From Phytopythium helicoides (Eukaryota; Oomycota; Peronosporomycetes; Pythiales; Pythiaceae): a stretch of DNA of 64,000 bases. Of this stretch, positions 55,183 through 64,000 are shown piece by piece. The translations under genes and the position numbers were made by a program. Below the pieces are notes generated by a model, which worked only from the letters and a program-made list of their open reading frames with translations, ran no database searches and was not told where the DNA came from. The stretch spans positions 558,001-622,000 of the forward strand of contig JANFNE010000010.1 of assembly GCA_024867545.1 (NCBI GenBank), read 5' to 3'. Position 1 is the stretch's first letter; the number at the start of each line of letters is the position of its first letter.

Positions 55183-56949
55183 ATGACGGCGAGCGCCGCG
55201 ATGGCGGCTGCAGCTCCGACGCGCGGCAGTCTGGGCGACGCGCCGCCCTTCCAGCTGTACCTGGGCGGTCCGCAGGGCAACGTGGCGGTGGTGGCGCCGC
55301 TGGCGAAGGACGAGGCGATGCGGCGCGCGGAGCTCACGCAGCGCGCGCTCGCAGGTTCGTTCGCCGAGCTGCACGCGGCGTTCGCGCCTGTGTGCGTGGC
55401 GGGCGACAACCAGTTGGAAACGCTGGCGGAAGAGCAGAGCGCGGGCTTGAGCGAGGTTGGCAACAACGAGGCGGACGAGGCGGCAGAGGGCGTTCCGATG
55501 GAAGCGAGCGGTGGCAGGATGCTGGCCACGAACAGGCGACGGATGACGATCACGAGCGTGATGGAGAGGCAGCGAGAGGCCAGCGCGCAGAACAGGCCCA
55601 GCGACGGCGAGGAGCTCAGCTTCGACGGAGAGAACATGACCACCAGCGTGCGCAAGCTCATGCGGCGCATCAGCAAGTACGACGACGAGATGATGAAATC
55701 GTGCGCGTCCATCAAGGCCAACCAGGCGTCCAACCAAGACGAAGAGGAGTTGGAGCGAACTGCTCGCATCGCAAAACGCAAGCACGTGCAAACGAATGCT
55801 GCGAAGAGGCAGCCACATTCGTTCGACTCGACACCGCCGCTGCTGGTGTCGCCATTCTCGACCCCGCCAGGAGATTCAGACTCGGAGCAGCAGCGCTTCC
55901 GACGCCACTCAAACCTCCTGTGCTCAAGTGACGAGGAAGACGGAAGCGTTCAGATTCGACTCACGGCCAGCATCCGACGGCTTGTCATTGGCTTGAAGGA
56001 CGATTCGGAGCGTCTCGTGAGCCATGCAGACCAACTCCGCCGTCGGTCCTTCGTCGTCGTCCTCTGCTTCGATACAGAATCGACGGCGAAGAGGCAACTC
56101 GTGTCCAGTTCCGTACAGCCCAACGACACGATCCGTCGTGATGGACACACCCTGTCCAATGTTGAGTGCCAATCCCCAGGATGTGGCGCACGATGTCTTT
56201 TCAACACCGCCACATCTTGCACCTTTAGAGATGCCCCCGCCTCCACCCCGAAGAAGAGCACGTTTGCTCGAATAGCACCGAAATTCCTAGAAACGCTGCA
56301 CTTGCGGAAGCCAAGTGCTCACCAAAAGCGTAAAAATGCACCGACCGCATACCTCTTTACAGACCAAGAGCTCGAATCGATCGAAGGTGCGCGTTGGAAG
56401 ATTGTTGAGCTTGCGTTCCGCTTCGGTGGCAAGCACAGGTTCTACCTCGTGCAAGCAGTCAACATGTTCTTCCCGCTCGTCAAGTACGGTCGCCGCGGTG
56501 GCCCCCACCCCTACTCGAATTCACTGCAATCACTGCGGCTCACTGCAATGGCAACACAAGCGTGGGAATCGGTTGAGTGATCCTGTTGACCTTGCCGACG
56601 TGTTGCAAGTCGTTGAGGGCGGCACACAGCCGTGTTTCGCAAGTACGAATCTGGCAACAGGCTTGAAGCGAGCTCGTTTTCGCTCATCTTTGCAGACCGC
56701 ACGCTTGATCTCGAGACACATAGCGAAGGGCATCGAGATTGGCTCATGAGTGCGCTGCGCACTCTCATATCCTACGCCAAGAGGCAACGACATGCCGAGC
56801 AGCAGGCAATCGCAGAGAGAGAGATCCTGCCACTCGACGACTTTGTCGACTGCGGCGTGGCGCCGAAGACAAGGGCGACTCGTAGCATCACGACCGGCAG
56901 CTCGCTTACATCTCTTCCGCCCCCCAATACCACCATTCGAGCCGTTTGA
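55183..56949 (+). CDS. Protein with C-terminal PH-like domain, two apparent frame breaks
   Basis: Starts at the ATG at 55183. The first 420 residues are low-complexity, with Ala/Arg-rich, acidic and Ser-rich stretches (RRRMTITSVMERQREASAQ, TPPLLVSPFSTPPGDSDSEQ) and a Lys/Arg-rich segment near FARIAPKFLETLHLRKPSAH. The C-terminal part is spread over three frames. After an apparent extra C in the C-run at about 56502 it reads CNHCGSLQWQHKRGNRLSD. After an apparent missing base at about 56632 it reads VFRKYESGNRLEASSFSLIF and DRTLDLETHSEGHRDWLMSA. The last segment fits the final strand and helix of a pleckstrin-homology domain, including the Trp. The family is otherwise unrecognised; lipid or membrane binding is inferred from the PH-like end only. 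Confidence 0.68.
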
Positions 56950-57080
56950 GCGCAGACATTTGTATAGTAACATCAGCAGCAAGAAGTTTGGTCGCCCAGA
57001 AACAAAGACGGTAACATTTTACAACCAACAGACCCTCTACGTCATCGCCATCTCGATCACCATCTCGATCATGATCAGCA

Positions 57081-59364
57081 TCAAACGTTACGCATGGCAC
57101 CATTGCGCACGGCAGTTTTGACGCGGTTAAGCTCCACGATTGTTTGAACACTATTGGGCACAGCGTCGCCAGACAGGCGCAGATACTTCTTGAGAATGTC
57201 GATGCTCAGCAGTACCTCTTCACGACGCGGTACTTGTTCCATTTCGACGTCGTCCAGGAATTCACCCTGCCCATCAGGGTGGGCCAACTCGTCAAGCTTG
57301 ACTGTGCTTAGCATTCCATGCTTCTGAAGAACGCTTCGAATGAGTTGCACCTCGTCGATGCCTGGATCTGTGACGGCTGCATTACCTTCCATCTCCGTAA
57401 ACGCAATCGCGTTCGGAATCAAAGTCGACCCGTCACCGTTGCTTCCAGTGGTAGTGGGTACGCCCAGCCACCGGATAAACTCAGGTGCGACTGGAGCGAT
57501 ATCCGCGAGAAGTGATTGGAGGTCTTGGCACAATGTATGTGCGTTTGGCAGTCCGGTTGAGCTCAGTGGCGCGTTTGATGCAATCGGAGTAGAATAGGCT
57601 CCAGTAGACTGCGTACTTGCCGTCATCTCTGTGTTTAATGTCGCGAGCATTTGGGTAGGAAGCAAGCCGCTATGCAGCCAGCACTGCTGGATCAGGTCCT
57701 TGCTGAGACTCTCGAGGGCTACATGCAGCCAGTGCATCACATTCCGTGTATGCAGCACGCGCGGGAGATTCAGGAAGGGATTCTGTGGAGAATGAGACTG
57801 CTGCTGACTCATCATCACACTCTGGCGGTACTTTCCAAAAACAGTCTCGACCAATTCGTAGCGGAAACGGGCCTTGAATGCCTGAGCAAGTCCTAGATGG
57901 CACGGATGAAAACGCGGGGGCTTGAAGTTCGGCGGCAGGAAATAAATCTGCAGATGGTCGTACACGAAAAATGTGCGCTGGTCTCCTTGGGAGTCAAGGA
58001 TCATTGCTGCCTTCACGTGGGGGACGGCGCTGTCCAGGATAACACGAATGTGCGCTTGCGAGCGCGAGCACGCGCGTTCAGTGCCTTGAGCATAGCTACT
58101 GTCGTGTGAGCAACTTGCCAGCCAGTTTTGGAGTATCCGTAGTGACGCGGTATGTGCGCTGAGTATCCACCCCGCGCAAAGCAATTGGGCTCCGGTCAGT
58201 GCCAATCACCTGTAGGTCGAATGTTTCTCCTGCAGCACTAACGAAAAGCGAGACGGTAAACCGTCCATTGTCATTGCCAGAGTTTCGTCCGTTTGCGCTG
58301 CCATTGACTCCAACCCCACTCATGTTGCTCGCGTCAGCTCCCGCTGACATGGAAGGGTTGAATATGACGGCGAACTCGCTCCCTGCCCAAATGTCTTGCA
58401 ACTCAACGTTTTGAAAGCTGAGGTGGAGTTCTCGAAGTCGGGTCTGCACGTCCACGTTCTTGATAGCACTGCTGTATTCTCCGCTACCCGAATGGTGCGA
58501 GAGCTGCTTGGAGCTGAAAGAACCGAATCGTGTGCGATAGCCGTCCAGCCAGCCATTGGAGGCCGAGAACTTGGACAGTGCCTGACTGACGCGGTCGGGC
58601 AGCTCCGCAAATGGGTCGCGTAGGATCTTGCACGCAATGTCCATTGCCTTTTGCTGGAGTACAGTGCCCGTAAGCTTGGTCTCCGGGCTGCTGACGCGCA
58701 CTTCCATGCGCCACTTGTGCAGGCACTCGTCGAGCACGCGAAGGTCATACGTGCACTTGGTAGTCTTGCGACGCTTCTTGGTGGCGTCCGCCGAGTCCGT
58801 CTCGGTGCGAATCAAGTCCTCCTGCCTGCAGATATTGGTGATAGTCGTGCGGCCCACGCGGAACTTTTGCGCCAGCTCTCGGTGCGTGAACTTCTTGCTG
58901 GCAGCCAGGTCCACCACCTCTCGCTTCTGCCCCAGCGTCAGCCGCACACGCTTCGCCACGGCGCCTCCAGGCTTCGTCATCTGCTCCTCCGCTGCATTTC
59001 CAGCCGCAGCCTCATCCTCCGCTTCCTCTTCGTCCTCCTCGGCGTCCAGACCGACAGCCGCGTCGTCGCCGGACTCGCCGTTCGCCGCCCCGTTCTCAGC
59101 GCCGGAAGCGCCGGAAGAGCCCGCGGAGCTCGCATTAAGAGCGCTCGACGCCCCCGCAGCCGCGCTCGGGCCCCTCACAGCGCCAGAGAGCGCGTGTTTG
59201 CGCCCCGCGAGCGTCACTCCGTCGCCTGCAGCCCCCGGCCTCCATGACCAGCAACTGCCGTTCTCTTCCTTCGGTTTAGCGACCTCCGCGCCCCCTTTCC
59301 AAGCTCTCTGCCGCATCTGATTGGCTGAAAACCCGCCCCTCAGCGGTCGCAGGCGGCAGATCAT
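57081..59364 (-). CDS. Pogo/Tigger transposase-derived CENP-B-like protein with eroded catalytic residues
   Basis: About 740 aa over two long frames with two apparent one-base breaks in the short stretch 58050-58130. Domains: an Ala/Glu-rich N-terminus; a CENP-B N-type helix-turn-helix (LTLGQKREVVDLAASKKFTH); and a Tc5/CENP-B HTH ending FSASNGWLDGYRTRFGSFSS. A DDE-1-like core follows: RFTVSLFVSAAGETFDLQVI, then VILDSAVPHV (second Asp) and LQIYFLPPNFKP. The usual first Asp-Glu site (IxNxDET) reads DIWAGSEF, and the usual QPxDxG third site reads HPCHLG, so two of three catalytic acids are missing. This suggests a domesticated DNA-binding protein or a decayed element. The start is uncertain: the ATG at 59364 is only 11 bp from the RPP40 start, and 59316 is an alternative. 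Confidence 0.8.
59319..59330. promoter_or_regulatory. CCAAT-type element GATTGGCTGAAA
   Basis: This 12-mer is identical to 6504-6515 in the PSMB7/RPS18 divergent promoter. It lies about 45 bp upstream of the RPP40 ATG. It would fall in the 5' leader or N-terminal codons of the pogo-derived gene if that gene starts at 59364, which favours a start downstream at 59316. Confidence 0.5.
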
Positions 59365-59375
59365 CGGAGACCAAC

Positions 59376-60672
59376 ATGGTGAGTGGCGGCAGGAAGCGCG
59401 AGGCCGAGCGCCGCGCCGGCGACAGGCGGCGGCCCTCTGGGCGCGTGCTCGTGTGGCACTCGAGCTTCGCCCACGCGCAGTCGCGCGCGCTCGAGACGGT
59501 GCGCTCGCTCGCGCTCGGCCAGCAGCTGGAGCTCTGTCTGCCCGGCGCGGCGGGCCGCGAGCTGGGCGAGGCGCTGCAGTGGGAGACGAGCTTCTTCTAC
59601 GAGATCCGCGAGTCCGTCGCGGTGTTCCTCTCGCCGGCGTTCGTGCTCGACTACGTGAGCAGTGGGAGCGTGTGCATGATCGCCAAGAACGTGCCGGTGG
59701 ATGGAGCGGACACGGCGTCGGCCATGTTGCTGCCCTCGGGCGAGCTCATGCTGCTTGTGAGCCGGGAGATGCACGACCAGCTGGGGCTTGTGGGCGCCAA
59801 ATACGGCACCGCGAGCCCCATCAAGGCGGCGTCGTCGTCCTCGAAGTTTGGCCAGCGGTACATTATCACCATCGACCTCAAGGCGCCGGCTTTTGCGGAG
59901 AAGCAGGCGAGTGCCGAGGACAAAGGCCCGACGTTTCGCGAGCGAGTGGTGCAGATCTTGAAAACGAAGCTCCAGCCGATTGAGATGTTTGTCTGCGCGT
60001 ACAACGAGCGTGGAGCCACACGCACGCTCATCTTTGGGGACGACGACTCGATCGAGCGCCGTCGCCGCGAGCTCAACGGCTCGTTGACGACACTCCAAGA
60101 CATTTTTCTGCCGCGATTTGACGCTTTCTTTGCTCAATTCGCGCGTTCAGACGCTTCTGCCGACGCTGATGACAAGAGTGATTTCGGATGGATGAGCTGC
60201 GCGCGGGGTTGTCGGACGCCCACGACTGGCTTGGCCTGGTTGCCTGTCGACTGAAGTCCATCTACAGCGCGATCTGCCCGACCAATACGTGTCAACCTTC
60301 ACGGGCCAGTCGGACGTATTCGAGTACGAGCCGAATGCAAAAGTGTCGGCTGTGCGGTGGCGGGGCCTGATGGGAGCTGAGTTCTGCGAGGGGTTACTCG
60401 ACCGCGTGCGCCAGCAGGTCAAGAGCAAGGCGCTCCCTTGGGCAGCCATCTCTGTCTGGGGATTCCCTGATGCGTTTGTGTCATGGAAGCAGCAGACACG
60501 TGCAGACAGGAAAAGCGCCAAGAGCAGCAAGAAGAAAGATGCAGAGCCCAAGTGGGTGCTCCGAGAGCACGGGTACCTAGAGAACGGCAGCAACAACTAC
60601 ACTATTTTGCTGCTTCCAAACGACGAGTACTTCCTTCTACAGACTCTCGGTCCTCACGATGCCACCGTATAG
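59376..60672 (+). CDS. RPP40: RNase P/MRP subunit RPP40 (p40), two apparent frame breaks
   Basis: Starts at the ATG at 59376, with no intron seen. The first frame (to about 60195) covers the N-terminal region with LLPSGELMLLVSREMHDQLG and YIITIDLKAPAF. After an apparent missing base at about 60190 it reads AGLSDAHDWLGLVACRL. After another at about 60255 it reads LPDQYVSTFTGQSDVFEYEP, then WRGLMGAEFCEGLLDRV, LPWAAISVWGFPDAFVSWKQ and NNYTILLLPNDEYFLLQTLG. This matches the RPP40 C-terminus (DWLG, PWxxxxVxGFxDxxVSW, and the Tyr/Asn/Leu-rich last strand). Restored length is about 432 aa. It is a protein part of nuclear RNase P and RNase MRP. Breaks in a conserved housekeeping gene point to assembly indels. 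Confidence 0.88.
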
Positions 60673-60769
60673 AATTTGGCTTAGTTTCTTTTTAGATAGC
60701 AAACAAAACACCGATCAGCATAGAAATCGTTCTTTTTGCCCCCTAGACAAATCCAACATGTTTGCAGCT

Positions 60770-63700
60770 TTACGCCACGACATTCTCGACGAACGCTGCG
60801 ACTGTCGCCGCAGGACCGGCTGCTGTCGATTCATCTCCCAAAAGAGCAAATGCTGCCTTCAATTGTTTTTTCGCCATCTTTGAGTTGCCTTTTTTTGCGT
60901 GAGCCAAAGCCAACCGCATGTTGGCGAGGAATCCCGGGCTAACATCAGACACTTCGACACCCGCGCCACCGAGAGTGAGAGTAGCTTCAGACGACAGTGA
61001 GCCGTTCGCCAGCGCCTTCCACACTTGCATCGCACCTTCCAGCTGTCCGATTTCCTCATAGTATCCTCCAAGCTCAAGCAACGCCTACCTTTAGCGAAGC
61101 CATTGCTAGGGCTGCGGCGTTGCTCGACCCAGACTCACACAACTCGGCCAAGGTTTGAACTGCCTCGCAATAGCTCTGAGTAGCATTGGCTGGCTCCTTG
61201 ATGGACTGCAACCGCGCACGGAGCAAAATACTTTGGATCGGAAGCGTCGGAGGAAGCGAGTTTTGAAAAAGAGCGAGGCTCTTGAGACCCTGGGTTCCAT
61301 GTTGCGCTGCAATATCTTCTCGGCCCAGGGCAGTGTTGCAATATCCCGACAGGAGCTCAATACGAGCCAGTTCAAGTTCTGATTTCGCGTTCGATGCATG
61401 CTGACGACCGATGCGAAGCAGACGTGCGAGCTGGGAAAGTAGCTCGTTGCGTACCTCTTGGTCAGTTTCGAAACGGACGCGCTTCAGAAGACCGATACCG
61501 GCGACAACATACGAGTAAGGGTCCCATGGCTGCATGCGAACCAGTTTCATCCCAGCGGAAACGCTTTGCTTTGCATCTGCGCTCAGGAGTGATGTCAAAG
61601 CTCCCAGTGTCGCAATATCGTAGGCATCGTCGACCTTGAAAGGTTGATAAATGAGAGTTGAAAGGCTTCGCTCGATATCTCCCATTTTCACCTTTGTGAG
61701 GCTCAGATCCACCATGGCAAGGCCAACGCGTGCCGAGATAGCACTAGTGTTACCCTCATTGGAAGCAACCAAGAAGGACTCGCACGTTCCGTACAGCCGC
61801 TCGAATGATTCAGTCACCGATAGGTCTGCCTGGAGCTCTGGTGAGGATGCACTGTTCTTCTTGACCAACTCAATGAACGAAGGAGAAAGATTAGGCACGT
61901 TTGCTTCGTTGGCCTTCTTTGCTGCAGCCAGGAGGGACAAACCGACCACGCCCAGTCCACTAGCAACATTGGGGGCGAGGCTGTCTTGGCGCAGACTCTC
62001 CAATTGGCTCAAAGCATTGAATGACTTTTTCCAATTGCCACCTGCCGCATCCAGCTGAGCTTGCAGAACTGTTGTTAGGGCGGCAGCATTCGCCTGTGCC
62101 TTTGATGACTTTTCCGGATTTGATTGCACGGCAGCAATAAGTTTCTGGATCCTTTGCTCATCAATACTTGCAGAAGCACCGACGCTTGCCACAAGTGCAT
62201 TCCACTCAATGCCAGTAACTGCCTTTGCGTTTGCTGACTCCCCTGCTGTACACAACTCCAAAGCGCGGGCAAAAGAATCCCCCTGCACTCTCGTATAGCC
62301 CACAGACGTTGTTGGGCGACTCCGAGCGCGTTCCATGCTGCTGGTCGAAAGGGATCCCGTTCGAGGTACTTGCGCAGGTAGAACAAAATCTCCTCGTCAC
62401 TGTGTCCAGCTTCACTTTTGGTCGTCTTATCCCCGTTTTGTTTCTCTTGAAGCAAAAGGACAAGCCCAAGCAGCGCATCAAGATCTAGACCATTCTTCAA
62501 TGCACAAGTAAACGCTTCAATCGCCTTCTCACGTTGCTCGACCGATACGGTGTGGCGGCGAGCCAACATTGCGTACCCATTCCACATAGCCGGGTTGTCA
62601 GGGTTAACGCTCTGGAGTTGCAAGAATGAGCGCTGAGCAAGTTTTGGAGCTAAACCTGGAAGAGCGTCACAGTGGCCAAGGTAGAATAACCCAAGGTTTG
62701 CCCACGCAGCTTCGTGGTTGCTTGCTTGAATGGCCCGTGTCCATGCAAACTGCTTCACCAGCGTGTTGGTGTGTGCAACAGCGAGACCGTTCCAAGCTAT
62801 AGCCGATGACGGATCACGCTGAAGAGCATCTCGAAAGCTTGCAGCTGCTTCTTGACGTAGAGCTGTCACCTTCGAAGCGTTCGGATTGGCGACAGCATCC
62901 ACATCCAAGTCCTCAGAACTAAATGGATCAATAGACACAGTGTTGACATTCGCGGTAGCCATAGCTTCGTACCAACAATTGAGCCCAACGTCATAATGAA
63001 GCTCACTAGCTTGGGTGAGTTGGAATTGGTCACTTCGGCCAGCGTCACGCTTGTCAATTATCGCAGCAGCGGCTTTGTACGCTCGTCGGCCTTCACTGAT
63101 GAATTTAATCCAGCTGCTATTATCATCGTTGAAGTCTGAGGGAGCAAGGTAGAATGCGAAACTGTGTAGGTCTCCAATCAACTTCAATGCTTCCGGCGAG
63201 CTTGCAACTGCTGAAGTCGCTGGAAGTCCTTTTAGCACCCTCGATGCCTTCACCAGGTTAGATGCAGCCCGTCCATACAAGCCATCAGCACAGAGCGACT
63301 TTGCCTCTCGGAAGAGAAGCTCCGCGTAGACCATAGAAACGGCCGATTCGTCGACACTCTCGCTCGCACTGCCAGATTCCAGAGCTTCAATCACAGGAGC
63401 AACGCGGCTTAGAGCATCTTCGAATAAATGTAGACCACCTTCAATGCGTGCAAGCTCAAGACGAATGCACCACCCATCCTCACCAAGCTCCATTGCCTTC
63501 AGATACGATTTGTGCGCCGAAACATGCTTGCCGAAGTGCGAATACACGTGTGCGAGCGCAATCCACATAGTTGCGCTTCAAAGGGTTGTTGCGAAGAGCT
63601 AGGTGAAGTTTTCCCACCGCGCGCTCGTCGTCTATGTCAACGAGGTGCTGGGCGAGCCGAAGAAGTGCCCACGTTGGCGCATGCTCTTGTTCGCTTGTCA

Positions 63701-64000
63701 CGTCTTCCCACAGCTTTACATTCAGCTCGTGCTTGCCTTGCTGCAAGTACACATCACTTAGTTCGGTACCAGCGAGTTGATTCCGAGGCGATAGCGACAA
63801 CGCCTTCAAGAAGCACTTCTCTGCACGAACAATGTCGGCAGCGATTTCCTTATACCACTTCCCGAGCCAAGCAAACGTCTCAGCATCAGATGGTACGAGC
63901 TTGGCAGCTTGTAGCAAGTGATTGAAGCAGTAGGCCTTCTCAGACCGAAATGAGGCTCCAAGATGCCAGTAGACAACAGCCAGCCGCTTGAAAACCCGTC
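60770..64000 (-). CDS. SKI3: SKI3/TTC37 TPR protein of the Ski complex, C-terminal part, runs off the window
   Basis: TPR-rich protein whose 5' end lies beyond 64000; the stop is at 60770. Visible repeats include YWHLGASFRSEKAYCFNHLL, AWLGKWYKEIAADIVRAEKC, WIALAHVYSHFGKHVSAHKS, AWNGLAVAHTNTLVKQFAWT, AWANLGLFYLGHCDALPGLA and AAWNALGVAQQRLWAIREC, an order and spacing typical of SKI3/TTC37. Three frame changes occur, at about 63565, 62300 (a G5 run that would be G6) and 61085, each repaired by one base. About 1,070 residues are present. SKI3 is the scaffold of the cytosolic Ski complex that feeds RNA to the exosome. It is convergent with RPP40, 97 bp apart. Confidence 0.87.

Noticed and set aside
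1..64000. CRISPR array, tRNA or rRNA genes
   Set aside because: No regularly spaced direct repeats and no T-loop (GGTTCGAATCC-like) or rRNA core sequence was found by eye. A dedicated scan could still reveal a tRNA.

Overview
The window looks like a gene-dense stretch of a nuclear stramenopile genome, most probably an oomycete (Phytophthora/Pythium type). The genes are eukaryotic, with short canonical GT-AG introns of about 50-100 nt, GC-rich coding sequence and close head-to-head and tail-to-tail packing. The gene set fits: a four-copy family of secreted GH3 beta-glucosidases, an intradiol-dioxygenase-like secreted protein, a bZIP factor, RPS18, a proteasome beta subunit, GCN2, EB1, ARPC1, RPP40 and SKI3. 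The organism call is inference; no species marker was tested.

Layout. 0.7-7.4 kb: secreted dioxygenase-like protein, tandem-domain glutathione S-transferase, Rab geranylgeranyltransferase beta, and an eight-exon proteasome beta-2 subunit sharing a divergent promoter with RPS18. 8.2-11.1 kb: a 5'-truncated Fanzor (eukaryotic TnpB-like RuvC nuclease) lying just behind a TauE/SafE-type transporter. 11.1-19.5 kb: gene-poor, holding only a thioredoxin-fold (SH3BGR-like) protein and a bZIP factor. 19.5-27.1 kb: an unrecognised probable mitochondrial membrane protein, a GCN2-type eIF2alpha kinase and a Gfo/Idh/MocA oxidoreductase. 27.5-42.5 kb: GH3 copies A-D, interrupted by one large coiled-coil gene. 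Copies C and D sit tail to tail in a collinear inverted repeat with a 95-bp spacer. 43.5-64 kb: EB1, tRNA t6A dehydratase, phosphoglycolate-phosphatase-like HAD enzyme, a Lys/Ser-rich protein, ARPC1, SET-domain protein, PH-like protein, a pogo/Tigger-derived CENP-B-like protein, RPP40 and the C-terminal part of SKI3/TTC37.

Two themes stand out. First, traces of mobile elements and recombination: the Fanzor relic, the pogo-derived protein with eroded catalytic positions, and a GH3 cluster shaped by inversion, truncation and gene conversion. Second, an unusual number of single-base frame breaks, often in C or G runs, in genes that otherwise look conserved (RPP40, SKI3, SET protein, PH-like protein, Gfo/Idh, two GH3 copies). 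The simplest reading is residual assembly indels, so broken should not be taken as pseudogene without read support.

The genes do not form one pathway. Most are housekeeping (translation control, proteolysis, actin and microtubule functions, RNA processing and decay). The GH3, GST and dioxygenase genes belong to secreted carbohydrate metabolism and detoxification.
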